A DNA stretch of 64,000 nt from Bradyrhizobium arachidis (lineage in GTDB: Bacteria > Pseudomonadota > Alphaproteobacteria > Rhizobiales > Xanthobacteraceae): assembly GCF_015291705.1 (NCBI RefSeq), contig NZ_CP030050.1:9177001-9241000 (forward strand), written 5' to 3'. The notes beneath the pieces were generated by a model. The model was not told the DNA's origin, made no database searches, and saw only the letters and a program-made list of their open reading frames with translations. The position numbers and the translations under genes are program-made. Shown one piece after another: positions 1 through 9,137 of the stretch. Each line of letters begins with the position of its first letter. Within the stretch, counting starts at the first letter, position 1.

Positions 1-174
1 GATCAGCTTCAGGATCGACATCGCGGTCACGGTCTTGCCGCAGCCGGACTCGCCGACGACGCAGAGGGTCTCGCCGCGGTTGATCGAGATGTCGACGCCG
101 TCGACGGCCTGGAGGATGCCGTCGTCGGTGGAGAAATGAGTTTTGAGCCCTTTGATTTCGAGCAGCGGCGCCAT
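1..174 (-). CDS. Oligo/dipeptide ABC transporter ATP-binding protein, N-terminal part (DppD/OppD type)
   Basis: Only the first 58 codons lie in the window; the gene runs off the left edge. The translation begins [14 protein letters not shown] and contains a Walker A motif (GESGCGKT) at about residues 45-52, as in the first ATPase subunit of peptide/nickel-type importers. The start ATG overlaps the stop of the upstream permease (ATGA), so it is translationally coupled to it. It would energise the permease pair encoded upstream. The family call is firm; the substrate cannot be read from this fragment. Confidence 0.85.
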   Translation of the reverse strand, partial: MAPLLEIKGLKTHFSTDDGILQAVDGVDISINRGETLCVVGESGCGKTVTAMSILKLI

Positions 175-1091
175 CAGATCACCCGTCGCGCATCGAGCGC
201 GTCACGCAGACCGTCGCCGATGAAGTTGATGGCGACCACGGCGATGAAGATCGCGCCGCCCGGAAACAGCGCCCAGTGCGGGCCGATGTCGAGAAAATCC
301 TTGGCGTCGAACAATAGCCGGCCCCAGGTCGGGGTGTCCGGCGGGAAGCCGAGGCCAAGGAAGGACAGCGTCGATTCGGCGATGATGGCGGCCGCAACGT
401 CGATCGTGCCGGCGATGATCACGGGCCCGACCGCATTGGGCAGGATGTGTCGCACCACCTGCCGCACCGGGCTCGCGCCGAGCGCGCGCGCCGCCTCCAC
501 GAACTCCTTCTCGCGGATCGACAGGAACTGCGCGCGCACGAGGCGGGCGACCGGCATCCAGCGCAGGCCGCCGATGACGAGCACGATCAGGATGAAGATA
601 CCGCCCTCGGGACCGAACATCGACTTCAGCCCGTCGCGGAAGAGATAGATGAGCAGCAGCAGCAACGGCAGCTGCGGCAGCGACAGGAACAGGTCGGTGA
701 GCCACATCAACCCGTGCCCGAGCGCACCGCGGGACATGCCGGCGAGCGCGCCGATCAGCGTGCCGATGACCACCGAGACCAGCATCGCGGCGAGCCCGAC
801 CGCGAGCGAGATCCGCCCGCCATAGATCATGCGGGCGAGGATGTCCTGGCCGAGATCGTCTGTGCCGAAGGGATGCGCGAGCGAGGGCCCCTGCAAACCC
901 GCCACGATGTCGATCTCGTTGATCTTGATACGCCAGATGAAGGGGCCGACGACGACAGCCAGGATCAGGATGAGGAGCAGGAAGGCGCTGACCACGGCGA
1001 GCTTGTGGCGGCTGTAGCGCCGCCACGTCTCGCGCCAGGGCGAGTAGACGCCCCGCTCAGCGGAGGGAGATGCGAGGGTCAAGCCAGCCAT
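174..1091 (-). CDS. Peptide-type ABC transporter permease (DppC/OppC family)
   Basis: Inner-membrane permease subunit of 305 residues, the usual length for DppC. It has an N-terminal cytosolic stretch, a first membrane helix at about residues 33-55, a periplasmic loop ending in [11 protein letters not shown] (characteristic of the family), five further hydrophobic segments, and the EAARALGAS cytoplasmic coupling motif near residue 200. The reading frame overlaps the 3-prime end of the upstream permease gene by 35 bases, so the true start could be a few codons further in. It sits in an operon order hydrolase, binding protein, DppB, DppC, DppD. Confidence 0.9.
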   Translation of the reverse strand: MAGLTLASPSAERGVYSPWRETWRRYSRHKLAVVSAFLLLILILAVVVGPFIWRIKINEIDIVAGLQGPSLAHPFGTDDLGQDILARMIYGGRISLAVGLAAMLVSVVIGTLIGALAGMSRGALGHGLMWLTDLFLSLPQLPLLLLLIYLFRDGLKSMFGPEGGIFILIVLVIGGLRWMPVARLVRAQFLSIREKEFVEAARALGASPVRQVVRHILPNAVGPVIIAGTIDVAAAIIAESTLSFLGLGFPPDTPTWGRLLFDAKDFLDIGPHWALFPGGAIFIAVVAINFIGDGLRDALDARRVI

Positions 1092-2016
1092 ACAGGACGT
1101 CCGCGATGAGGTTGAACAGCACCACGAGGCACGCGAAGACGAAGGTGACGGCCATCACCACCGGCGTGTCGTTGGAAAGGATGGAGGAGATCAGCAGCGA
1201 GCCAATGCCGGGAATCCGGAAGATCTGCTCGGTGACGATGGCGCCGCCGAACACCGCCGGCATCTGCAACGCGATCAGCGTCACGACCGGGATCATGGCG
1301 TTGCGCATCACGTGCTTGACGATGACCTTGGTCTGGCCGAGGCCCTTGGCGCGCGCCGTGGTGACGTAGTCGAGGCGGATGACGTCGAGCATCGCCGAGC
1401 GCACGAAGCGCGTCATCGATGCCGCCTGGAACAGGCCGAGCACCGCCACCGGCATGATCGCCTGGCGGATCATCTCCAGCACCCAGCGGATGCCGGTCGC
1501 CTTGATGTCGGTGGTGTAGACGAAAGGCAGCCAGTCCAGCGTGACCGAGAAGATCAGGATGAACAGGATGCCGGTGAAGAAGGTCGGCAGCGAGAAGCCG
1601 ACGAAGGCGAGCGTGTTGGCGATCTGGTCGAACAGCGAATAGGGCTTGGTCGCGGCGTAGACGCCGACGGGGATCGCGATCAGCAGCGCCAAGATCTGCG
1701 CCGAGCCGATCACGTAGAGCGTCGCCGGCAGGCGCTGGAGGATGAGCTGATCGACGTTCATCCGGCTGACGAAGGAGAAACCCCAGTCGCCATGCAGCAT
1801 GGCGGAGAGCCAGCTCAGGTAACGAAGGTAGATCGGATCGTCGAGGCCGAACTTGGCCCGAAGCGCGGCCTGCACTTCGGGCGGCACGTTCGGGTTCGTC
1901 GCCAGCTCCGAGAAGGGATCTCCCGGCGCCAGCGCCAGCACCACGAACAGGACGACCGAGATTCCGAGCAGGCTCGGAATCGCGATCAGGAGGCGACGCA
2001 GGACATACTGACTCAT
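1057..2016 (-). CDS. Peptide-type ABC transporter permease (DppB/OppB family)
   Basis: Inner-membrane permease subunit of 319 residues starting MSQYVLRRLL, the typical DppB opening (one helix, then LAPGDPF). The coupling motif TARAKGLGQTKV is near residue 220. It partners the DppC-type permease immediately downstream and follows the substrate-binding protein by 30 bases, so all are presumably co-transcribed. Length and motifs match the family. Confidence 0.9.
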   Translation of the reverse strand: MSQYVLRRLLIAIPSLLGISVVLFVVLALAPGDPFSELATNPNVPPEVQAALRAKFGLDDPIYLRYLSWLSAMLHGDWGFSFVSRMNVDQLILQRLPATLYVIGSAQILALLIAIPVGVYAATKPYSLFDQIANTLAFVGFSLPTFFTGILFILIFSVTLDWLPFVYTTDIKATGIRWVLEMIRQAIMPVAVLGLFQAASMTRFVRSAMLDVIRLDYVTTARAKGLGQTKVIVKHVMRNAMIPVVTLIALQMPAVFGGAIVTEQIFRIPGIGSLLISSILSNDTPVVMAVTFVFACLVVLFNLIADVLYGWLDPRISLR

Positions 2017-2046
2017 GAAAGAAGGACCCCGCCTAGCTGCGCGTGA

Positions 2047-3837
2047 TCATTCCTCGCGGTACCAGTCGTGCAGATTGTCGGTTTCGTTGGCCCATCCGCT
2101 GATGATCGGACGCAGATTGTTCGCCGCCGCCTCCACCTTCAGCCGATGCTGCACCGGGATGAACACGGTGTCCTGGTACATGAGATCGTTGGCCTTGATG
2201 TAGAGCGCCGCGCGCTTGACCGGATCCATCTCGCTTTCGGCGGCATCGATGGTCGCGTCGTAGTCCTTGTTGACCCACCGCGGGAAGTTCGTGCCCTGCC
2301 ACTTGTTTTCCTTGGTAGCGACGAGAGTCGACAGATAGCGGCGCATGTGCTGCGCCGGATCGGGCTGGCTCAGCGGGATCTGGAACATCTCGAGGTCGGC
2401 GTAGAAATGCGCATAGGTATCGGGATTGGCGACGTCGGAGGAGAAGAACACGGACGCGACAACCGATTTCAGCTCGACGTCGATGCCGGCCTTCTGGCAG
2501 GCCTGCTTGACGATCGCCTGGGTCTTCTGGCGCGGGCCGTTGATCGAGGTCTGGTACAAAAGCTTCAGCTTCTTGCCGTCCTTCTCGCGGATGCCATCCG
2601 CGCCGGGCTTCCAGCCGGCATCGTCGAGCAGCTTCGAGGCCTTCTCGATGCTGAACTCCCAGGTGGTGTTCTTGGAAACGAACTTCTCGGGACCGTTGAG
2701 GAAGTTGGCGGTGGTGCGGCCGGCGCGGCCGTAGATCGCCTTTTTGACGGACTCGCGATCGACCAGCAGCGACAGCGCCTTGCGCACCGCAGGGTCGGAC
2801 AGCAGCGGATGCTTGGTCTTCATCGACGAGCGCTCGCCGTCGACCTCGGTGTTCGGATCGGTGAAGTTGAGCGCGATGAACTCGGTATCGCCGCCCACGG
2901 CGTAGATGGTCTTGCCCTTGCCGCCCTTCTCCAACCGCAGCAGCACGTCGTCCTCGACCTGGATGTTCCATCCGAAGTCATATTCGCCGGTCTGGATCAC
3001 CGCGCGCGCCGCCGAGACGGCGTCGCCGCCGCCCTTCATCTCGACCGTGTCGAAATAAGGCCGGGTCGGCATGTGGTAATCGGGATTGAGCTGGCCGCGG
3101 ACGAGATCGCCCGGCTTGAACTCGACGAACTTGTAGGGGCCGGTGCCGACCGGCGAGAGGTTGGTCGGCGCCTCGCGCGACTTGGCTCCCTTGTAGTCGG
3201 CGAAAAGATGCTTCGGGATGATGGTGTTGGGAGCACCGACGAAGGCGTCGGCCCAGAACGGCGTCGGCTTGTTGAAGAGGATCCGGACCGTGAGATCGTC
3301 CACCTTCTCGACGGTGATGTCGCGATAGGTTCCGATCGTCAGCGCGGAGGTCGCCGGGTCCTTGGCATATTCCCAGTTGAACACGACGTCGTCGGCGGTG
3401 AACGGCTTGCCGTCGTGCCACTTGACGCCGGGCTTGAGCTTCCAGGTTACCGATTTGCCGTCAGCGGCCAGCCCGCCGTTCTGGATCGACGGGATCTCGG
3501 CTGCGAGAACCAGCTTCATGTTGCCGTCCGGATCCCAGCAGGCGAGCGGCTCATAGAACAGGCGCGAGCCATCCTGGTCCTTGGTGCCGGTGGCAAAATG
3601 CGGATTGAGCAAGGTCGGGCCCTGCCACCACAGCAGCTTCAGCGCTCCGCCGCCGCCGCGCTTGGTCGGCTTGTAGACCTGCGGGCCTTCCGCCATGGCG
3701 ACACCGCCGAGCGCGAGGATCTGGTTGGCGAGGGGCGCGGTGAGGCCGACCGCAGCCATGCGCTTGATGAAGGCGCGGCGATCCATCCGCCCGTCCTTCA
3801 CATCGCCGATCATCGAACGCAGTTCTTTATCCAGCAT
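2047..3837 (-). CDS. Peptide ABC transporter substrate-binding protein with Tat signal
   Basis: Periplasmic solute-binding protein of about 596 residues (SBP family 5). The chosen start MLDKELRSMIG has a GGGGGAC ribosome site just upstream; an upstream in-frame start would add a non-conserved leader. A twin-arginine motif (DRRAFIKRMAAVGL) precedes a hydrophobic stretch ending near residue 45, suggesting export by the Tat system. Family features include the SVTWKLKPGVKWHDGKPFTADDV-like segment typical of DppA/OppA proteins. It delivers ligand to the DppBCD complex encoded downstream. The ligand is unknown, but the M20 amidohydrolase upstream suggests an N-acyl or aminobenzoyl amino acid. Confidence 0.9.
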   Translation of the reverse strand: MLDKELRSMIGDVKDGRMDRRAFIKRMAAVGLTAPLANQILALGGVAMAEGPQVYKPTKRGGGGALKLLWWQGPTLLNPHFATGTKDQDGSRLFYEPLACWDPDGNMKLVLAAEIPSIQNGGLAADGKSVTWKLKPGVKWHDGKPFTADDVVFNWEYAKDPATSALTIGTYRDITVEKVDDLTVRILFNKPTPFWADAFVGAPNTIIPKHLFADYKGAKSREAPTNLSPVGTGPYKFVEFKPGDLVRGQLNPDYHMPTRPYFDTVEMKGGGDAVSAARAVIQTGEYDFGWNIQVEDDVLLRLEKGGKGKTIYAVGGDTEFIALNFTDPNTEVDGERSSMKTKHPLLSDPAVRKALSLLVDRESVKKAIYGRAGRTTANFLNGPEKFVSKNTTWEFSIEKASKLLDDAGWKPGADGIREKDGKKLKLLYQTSINGPRQKTQAIVKQACQKAGIDVELKSVVASVFFSSDVANPDTYAHFYADLEMFQIPLSQPDPAQHMRRYLSTLVATKENKWQGTNFPRWVNKDYDATIDAAESEMDPVKRAALYIKANDLMYQDTVFIPVQHRLKVEAAANNLRPIISGWANETDNLHDWYREE

Positions 3838-4099
3838 GGTTGTCCCCCGTCTGGTTCCCGGTATGGATGCAGGCGACCGCGAGCGGCCGCCGGGTTTGGC
3901 TGGCGGTAGATGGCACACCGAATAGGCTGCGCGTCAACTCCGACTGTGTGTATGCGAACGGTGTTCTGGCTGTCTGTTGGGCAAAACTGCGTTCCACAGC
4001 CCAGGCGTTCGGCAAACCGGCGTCAAAATACGCCGGATTCCACGTTGCACTGCGAAAAATTTGTTCGCCGGATCAGACGAAGTATCGAGACGAAATTTT

Positions 4100-5518
4100 C
4101 TACACCACGGACATATCGAGCGGCGGCGCGACGTGGTCCGGCAGCGGGCAGACATAGGGCGTCTTGGTGGTCCGCTTGGTGAGGTCCGCTTTCGCGGCCT
4201 TGATCAGCTCCGGCTCCGTCAACGCCTTGATGCCGAGGCCCGCCATCGCCTTGGCCGCCTGCACCATGGCCTTGTGCGCGTGCGGGCTCTTGCCCTGCGC
4301 CACGACTTGCCAGGTGTGGAACGGGGTGCCGATTGCAACCGTCGGTGCGTGAACCTGCACGGTCGGCACCACCCAGCTCACATCGCCGACGTCAGTCGAG
4401 CCGACAAGCGGGTTGCGCTTGGCATCGAGCGGCACCAGGAAATCGGCCAGCGGCCGATCTGTCGGGTCCATGCCGATCGCGTAATAGACCGAAGCGATGT
4501 CCTTGTCGCTCAGCGTCGCGCGGATCTGGCTGGCAAAGCCCTTGTCCGTATCGTCGAAATGCGGAGGCCCGAGCTCCTCCATCACCCGATGCAGCGCCTG
4601 CTCCAGCGGTGCGTTCGGCAGGATGTTGGAGACCGCCGAGATGATCTTCATCTCGACCTTGGTCTCGGTCATCAGCGCTGCGCCCTGGGCAATCTTGTTC
4701 ACGCGCCCGACCAGCTCGTTCATGCCGGGCAGATCGCGGGCGCGAATCGAATAGCGCACGCGTGCGTGGGCCTGCACCACGTTGGGCGCGATGCCGCCGG
4801 TGTCGAGCAGCGCGTAATGCACGCGCGCATCGCTCGGCATGTGTTCGCGCATGTAGTTCACACCGACATTCATCAATTCCACCGCATCGAGCGCGGAGCG
4901 GCCGAGATGGGGCGAAGCCGCAGCATGCGAGGTGCGGCCGGTGAAGATGAAGTCGGCGCGGGTGTTTGCGAGCGACGGCGTCACCGCGACTTCCCAGAAG
5001 CTGTGCGGATGCCAGGTGATGGCGATGTCGGCATCCTCGAACGCGCCGGAGCGCACCATGAAGGCCTTGGCCGCGCCGCCCTCTTCCGCCGGGCAGCCGT
5101 AATAGCGCACGCGGCCCGGCACCTTGTTCTCGGCGAGCCAGTCCTTGACCGCGGTCGCGGCGAGCAGCGCGGCGGAGCCGAGCAGATTATGTCCGCAACC
5201 GTGACCATGGCCGCCGGTTTCGATCGGACGGTGTTCCGCAACGCCCGCCTCCTGGCTGAGGCCGGGCAGCGCGTCATATTCGCCCATGAAGGCGATGACG
5301 GGACCGCCCTCGCCCCATTCGCCCATCAGCGCGGTCGGAATGCCCGCAACGTTCTCGGTGATGCGGAAACCCTGGTGACGCAGCTCGGCGAGATGCTCGG
5401 CGGCGGACCGCGCCTCGGTGTAGCAGACTTCGGGCATGCCCCAGACCTTGTCGCTGAGGTCGATGAAACGCCCCTTGATCGTGTCGATGCCACGCCAGAT
5501 GTCGCTGCGGTTGTCCAT
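4100..5518 (-). CDS. M20 family amidohydrolase, AbgB-like (aminobenzoyl-glutamate utilisation type)
   Basis: Cytosolic zinc-dependent amidohydrolase of 472 residues, starting MDNRSDIWRGID. The metal-binding motif GHGHGCGHNLLGSAA (about residues 105-120) and the catalytic glutamate pair in CPAEEGGAAK are present, followed by the dimerisation domain (about 195-310). Overall similarity is to the AbgB subgroup of peptidase M20D, which hydrolyses amide bonds of N-acyl or p-aminobenzoyl amino acids. It lies 262 bases upstream of the binding-protein gene in the same orientation, so the hydrolase and importer probably act on the same compound. The exact substrate is not determined. Confidence 0.85.
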   Translation of the reverse strand: MDNRSDIWRGIDTIKGRFIDLSDKVWGMPEVCYTEARSAAEHLAELRHQGFRITENVAGIPTALMGEWGEGGPVIAFMGEYDALPGLSQEAGVAEHRPIETGGHGHGCGHNLLGSAALLAATAVKDWLAENKVPGRVRYYGCPAEEGGAAKAFMVRSGAFEDADIAITWHPHSFWEVAVTPSLANTRADFIFTGRTSHAAASPHLGRSALDAVELMNVGVNYMREHMPSDARVHYALLDTGGIAPNVVQAHARVRYSIRARDLPGMNELVGRVNKIAQGAALMTETKVEMKIISAVSNILPNAPLEQALHRVMEELGPPHFDDTDKGFASQIRATLSDKDIASVYYAIGMDPTDRPLADFLVPLDAKRNPLVGSTDVGDVSWVVPTVQVHAPTVAIGTPFHTWQVVAQGKSPHAHKAMVQAAKAMAGLGIKALTEPELIKAAKADLTKRTTKTPYVCPLPDHVAPPLDMSVV

Positions 5519-5802
5519 TGCTTCGGTCCGTGATCCCTTGGTCAAACGAAGCGGCAATGGTTATCAGCTTCATTGCAGGCCGCCTAGCACCTCGTCGGAC
5601 AGCAGCCATGCGGCCGGTGCCGGAGCGCACCACCGGTCGCGTGCAAGCCGTGTTTCCGTGCCTTTCGAAGAATTCACGCCGCGTTTTCCGGAATAGTTGA
5701 GGTCAAGTCTTTTAAGATGACCATCGTCGGCCTAGATTACCGGTACTTCGCGCGCCCTCGCTTGGCGGCGACGGGACCGCGCTCGCAGATCAGGAGACCT
5801 CC

Positions 5803-6774
5803 ATGGCCGTTCTAACCGAATGGAGAGTGCCGCCGGCCAACCAGCCGCGTGCGAGCGATTACGGTTTCGATCTCGACCGCACGCTCGGCTCCGTCGTCGG
5901 CCTGCACGCCATCATCCCGCCGGACGCTTTCAGCGCCGAAACATTGGGCACCGAACGCGCCGGCAACGGCGTCGTGATCGACGACGGGTTGGTGCTGACC
6001 ATCGGCTATCTCATCACCGAGGCGGAATCGGTGTGGCTGCATCTTGCCGACGGGCGCGTCGTCGAAGGGCATGTACTCGGCTTCGATACCGTCACCGGCT
6101 TCGGCCTCGTGCAGGCGCTCGGCAAGCTCGATATCGAGCCCCTGCCGCTCGGCAGCTCGGCCGACACCCGCATCGGCGACCGCGTCGTGGTCGGCGGCGC
6201 CGGCGGGCGCACGCGCTCGGTCGCCAGTCAGATCGTCGCCAAGCAGGAATTCGCCGGCTATTGGGAATATCTGCTGGACGAGGCCGTCTTCACCTATCCC
6301 GCGCACCCGAACTGGGGCGGCACGGCGCTGCTCAACGAGCGCGGCGAATTGATCGGCATCGGCTCGCTCCAGCTCGAACGCGAGCGCGAGGGCAAGGCCG
6401 AGCACGTCAATATGATCGTTCCGATCGATCTCTTGAAACCGATCCTCGAGGACTTACGCAAGTTCGGCCGTGTCAACAAACCGGCACGGCCGTGGCTCGG
6501 GCTCTACTCGACCGAGATCGACAACCGCGTGGTGGTGATCGGGATCTCCGCCAACGGCCCGGCCGCGCGCGCCGAGCTCAAGACCGGTGACGTCATCCTC
6601 GCCGTCGACGGCGAGAAGGTCAGGAGCCAGACCGGCTTCTACAAGAAGATGTGGGCGCTCGGCGCCGCCGGCGTCGATGTACCGCTCACCGTGCATCATG
6701 AAGGCGTCACCTTCGACGTCACCGTGACCTCGACCGACCGCTTCAAGCTCCTGAAGGCGCCGAAGCTGCATTGA
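5803..6774 (+). CDS. HtrA-like serine protease homologue with degenerate catalytic triad, plus PDZ domain
   Basis: A 323-residue protein with a trypsin-like HtrA fold (about 45-215) followed by a PDZ domain (about 225-305, motif ISANGPAARAELKTGDVILAVDG region). No signal peptide is visible. Aligning by eye to HtrA/DegP, the TNNHV histidine position reads TIGYL (Tyr69), the TDLAVL aspartate position reads TGFGLV (Gly99), and GNSGGP reads PNWGGT (Trp171). All three catalytic residues are therefore replaced, so proteolysis is unlikely, and a binding or scaffold role is more plausible. A start with GGAGACCTCC just upstream supports ATG at 5803. The gene is followed 22 bases later by an alpha/beta hydrolase in the same direction. 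Confidence 0.82.
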   Translation: MAVLTEWRVPPANQPRASDYGFDLDRTLGSVVGLHAIIPPDAFSAETLGTERAGNGVVIDDGLVLTIGYLITEAESVWLHLADGRVVEGHVLGFDTVTGFGLVQALGKLDIEPLPLGSSADTRIGDRVVVGGAGGRTRSVASQIVAKQEFAGYWEYLLDEAVFTYPAHPNWGGTALLNERGELIGIGSLQLEREREGKAEHVNMIVPIDLLKPILEDLRKFGRVNKPARPWLGLYSTEIDNRVVVIGISANGPAARAELKTGDVILAVDGEKVRSQTGFYKKMWALGAAGVDVPLTVHHEGVTFDVTVTSTDRFKLLKAPKLH

Positions 6775-6796
6775 TCCCACGCTTGAGGGCGCTTTG

Positions 6797-7867
6797 ATGA
6801 GCGAGGCCGTGATCGACGACATCGTGGCCGCGCTGCCGCCGCTGCTCAATGCGCTTGAAGCACTCGGCTTCTTCCAGCGGCATTTGCATCCGCCGGCCTT
6901 CGCGTCGGTGATGAATGCGATCGGCACGCCGGACGAGGCGCTGCAAACGGCACACGGTGCGATCGGAGAATGGCCCGAGCAGTTCGCCGGGCTGCGCGAG
7001 CGGCTCGATCGCGCCTGCAACGAGACGCTCGCCGCCTTTGCCGGAATCCGCGATGTCGAGCGTGGCAATGGCGATCTCGTCGCGGTCTTCCGCGCGCTGC
7101 GCCACGTCCCGCGCGCGCTGGAGGCGCTGTATCCGCTGGCGGCGCAGTTTCCGCCGGTGAGCAGCTTCTTCCTCAACACCGCCAATCGCGAGAATGACGA
7201 TCTGCTGTCGCGGCTCGAAGGCGGCGCGGGCGACGACATCGGCATCTTCCACGATCATAACGAGCCCGGCAGCCGCGGCGGCTTCTCGGTCTATGTGCCC
7301 GAATACTACACGCCTGATCGGGCCATACCGCTGGTGATGGCGCTGCATGGCGGCAGCGGCAACGGCCGCGGTTTTCTCTGGAGCTGGCTGCGCGACGCGC
7401 GCAGCCTCGGTGCGATCCTGGTGGCACCGACCGCGACCGGCCCGACCTGGGCGCTGATGGGCGACGATTCCGACACGCCGAACCTGATGCGCATCCTCGA
7501 GACGGTACGCAGCCGCTGGAGCATCGATGCCTCGCGCCTGCTGCTGACCGGCATGAGCGACGGCGGCACCTTCTGCTACGTCACCGGCCTCGATGGCGCT
7601 TCGCCCTTCACGCATCTCGCGCCGGTGTCAGCGACGTTCCATCCGCTGATGGCGGAGATGGCGGATGCCGCGCGCCTGCAAGGCCTGCCCATCTTCATCA
7701 CCCACGGCAAGCTCGACTGGATGTTTCCGGTGCAGACCGCCCGCCAGACGCAAGCTGCGCTATCGGCGGCGGGCGCCCATGTCAGCTATCGCGAGATCGA
7801 TGATCTCAGCCACACCTATCCGCGCGAGATCAATGCGGAGCTGGTGGAGTGGCTGAATGGAGGATGA
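6797..7867 (+). CDS. Alpha/beta hydrolase (esterase / PHB-depolymerase-like)
   Basis: A 356-residue protein. The first 150 residues are helical with no recognised motif; the C-terminal part (about 160-350) is an alpha/beta hydrolase. An oxyanion-hole segment (ALHGGSGNGRGF) precedes the nucleophile elbow GMSDGG, with acid GKLDWMFP and catalytic histidine DLSHTYP. The pattern resembles LpqC/PHB depolymerase and dienelactone-hydrolase-like esterases. It probably hydrolyses an ester in the cytoplasm, since no signal peptide is seen. It is probably co-transcribed with the upstream HtrA-like pseudoprotease. The start at 6797 is preferred over the adjacent TTG. Confidence 0.8.
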   Translation: MSEAVIDDIVAALPPLLNALEALGFFQRHLHPPAFASVMNAIGTPDEALQTAHGAIGEWPEQFAGLRERLDRACNETLAAFAGIRDVERGNGDLVAVFRALRHVPRALEALYPLAAQFPPVSSFFLNTANRENDDLLSRLEGGAGDDIGIFHDHNEPGSRGGFSVYVPEYYTPDRAIPLVMALHGGSGNGRGFLWSWLRDARSLGAILVAPTATGPTWALMGDDSDTPNLMRILETVRSRWSIDASRLLLTGMSDGGTFCYVTGLDGASPFTHLAPVSATFHPLMAEMADAARLQGLPIFITHGKLDWMFPVQTARQTQAALSAAGAHVSYREIDDLSHTYPREINAELVEWLNGG

Positions 7868-7950
7868 ACGATCTCTCCTTACATGCGCCGCATCGCCGCG
7901 GAACCATCACTCCGGGCCGACGTTATCGCCCGTCACCGGAGGTTCGCAAA

Positions 7951-8157
7951 ATGCAGACTTTTTTTGGAATGATCCTGGGCGCGCTGCTGCTCGCGTGCGG
8001 CGTCTATGCCTATGACTCCATGCAGACGTCCTCGGTCGCCAACGGCGAGGTCGCGGCCACCAACCGCACCATCGTGAACTGGGACGTCGCGAAGGCCGAT
8101 TGGGACGCGCTGCGTGATCGCGCGCACAAGGACTGGGTCCGAATCTCGTCGAAGTAA
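7951..8157 (+). CDS. Small single-pass membrane protein of unknown function
   Basis: A 68-residue product starting MQTFFGMILGALLLACGVYAY. A GGAGG ribosome site lies 7 bases upstream of this ATG, which argues against the longer in-frame start inside the hydrolase gene. One N-terminal hydrophobic segment (about 4-23) acts as anchor or signal, followed by a short hydrophilic tail ending WVRISSK. I do not recognise the family. A strong hairpin terminator follows. Confidence 0.6.
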   Translation: MQTFFGMILGALLLACGVYAYDSMQTSSVANGEVAATNRTIVNWDVAKADWDALRDRAHKDWVRISSK

Positions 8158-8193
8158 TTTCGGCGAAGTCATCTCGACCTGCCAAATATGAAC

Positions 8194-8226
8194 AAGGCGC
8201 CGTCGCGGGTCCGCGGCGGCGCCTTT
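8194..8226 (+). terminator. Rho-independent-type terminator hairpin
   Basis: Arms AAGGCGCCG and CGGCGCCTT close a GC-rich stem just after the small membrane protein gene and before a convergent gene. The T-tract is weak (TTTGCG). It could serve both converging transcripts. Confidence 0.6.
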
Positions 8227-8252
8227 GCGTTGGCTGCGATCGATACGCCGGC

Positions 8253-8912
8253 TCAGTTCATCTTGGCCTTGCGGGCGTCGGCAATGACCTGCTCGAACTC
8301 GTTCATGCTGAGCACGCCCGGCACGCGGTACTTGCCGACGATAAACGACGGCGTGCCGCGGAAACCGAAAGCTTCCGCCTGCTCGTTGTTGCGCTTGAGG
8401 ATGGCGTCGATGTCCTTGGCATGGTCGGTGAGATCGCGCTTGAGGCGGTCCATGTCGACGCCGGCGGCGGCCAGCAGCTCGTTGATGCGCGGCTCGGTCA
8501 GGCGGGAGCTGACGCCCATCATGGCGTCATGCGCCTGGTGATACTTGTCCTGGAATTTCGTCGCGAGCGCGATACGCGCCGCGGTGACCGAGACCGGCCC
8601 GAGGATCGGCCAGTCCTTCATCACCAGCCGCACCTTGCCGTCGTCCTGGACCACCTGGCGCAGCTCGGGCTCGAGCTTGCGGCAATAGGGACAATTGTAG
8701 TCGGACCACTCGACGATGGTGATGTTGCCGTCGGGATTGCCGGCGACCGGCGTGTCGGGATCGCGCAGCACCTTGGTTTCGGTCAGGACCTCGTCATCGT
8801 CGGCAGCCGCCAGCGCCGAGGTGATCCCGCCCGCTGCAAGGGCACCCGCCCCGATCAGCGTCAACGCGGTGCGCCGCGTCGCCACGAGGCCCTTCTTGCC
8901 AAATCCAGTCAT
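8253..8912 (-). CDS. DsbA-family thiol:disulfide oxidoreductase (periplasmic)
   Basis: A 219-residue exported thioredoxin-fold protein. The start MTGFGKKGLVATRR is preceded by GGGACGAG. A basic N-terminus with RR and a hydrophobic segment ends near TSALAA, indicating export. The active site is CPYC in SDYNCPYCRKLE (about residue 85-92), and the cis-Pro loop is GTPSFIVG. Proteins of this class catalyse or isomerise disulfides in the periplasm. A DsbB gene is encoded at about 13 kb in this window and could reoxidise it, although the two genes are not adjacent. Confidence 0.88.
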   Translation of the reverse strand: MTGFGKKGLVATRRTALTLIGAGALAAGGITSALAAADDDEVLTETKVLRDPDTPVAGNPDGNITIVEWSDYNCPYCRKLEPELRQVVQDDGKVRLVMKDWPILGPVSVTAARIALATKFQDKYHQAHDAMMGVSSRLTEPRINELLAAAGVDMDRLKRDLTDHAKDIDAILKRNNEQAEAFGFRGTPSFIVGKYRVPGVLSMNEFEQVIADARKAKMN

Positions 8913-9036
8913 ATCTCGTCCCGTTTCGGTCCGATCCCGCAACAATACGCCCCGGGGCCGGGAATTGTTACGGGTCATATAGAACGCCGCGGGCGCGATG
9001 TCATCGCCGCGCCATGCGCAAATCACGTCCGGCACT

Positions 9037-9137
9037 AGAGCATGATCCGGAAAAGTGCGCAGCGGTTTTACGTAAAGATCATGCTCAAACAATTACCTAA
9101 AGCGCGATGACGATTCATCCTGATCTCATCGCGCTTT
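9037..9137. repeat. Intergenic palindromic repeat (two nested inverted repeats)
   Basis: Two inverted repeats in tandem: GAGCATGATC with GATCATGCTC (about 9038-9086), then AAAGCGCGATGA with TCATCGCGCTTT (9099-9110 and 9126-9137). From memory this is a dispersed repeat common in Bradyrhizobium and relatives. Its right end runs into the stop codon of the thioesterase gene (TAA at 9136-9138 on the minus strand), so the repeat ends exactly at that gene. Confidence 0.7.

Noticed and set aside
2068..3909. Long plus-strand frame of 613 codons opposite the peptide-binding protein gene
   Set aside because: Antisense of a clear gene in high-GC DNA; composition is Arg/Asp/Gly-rich with no family features.
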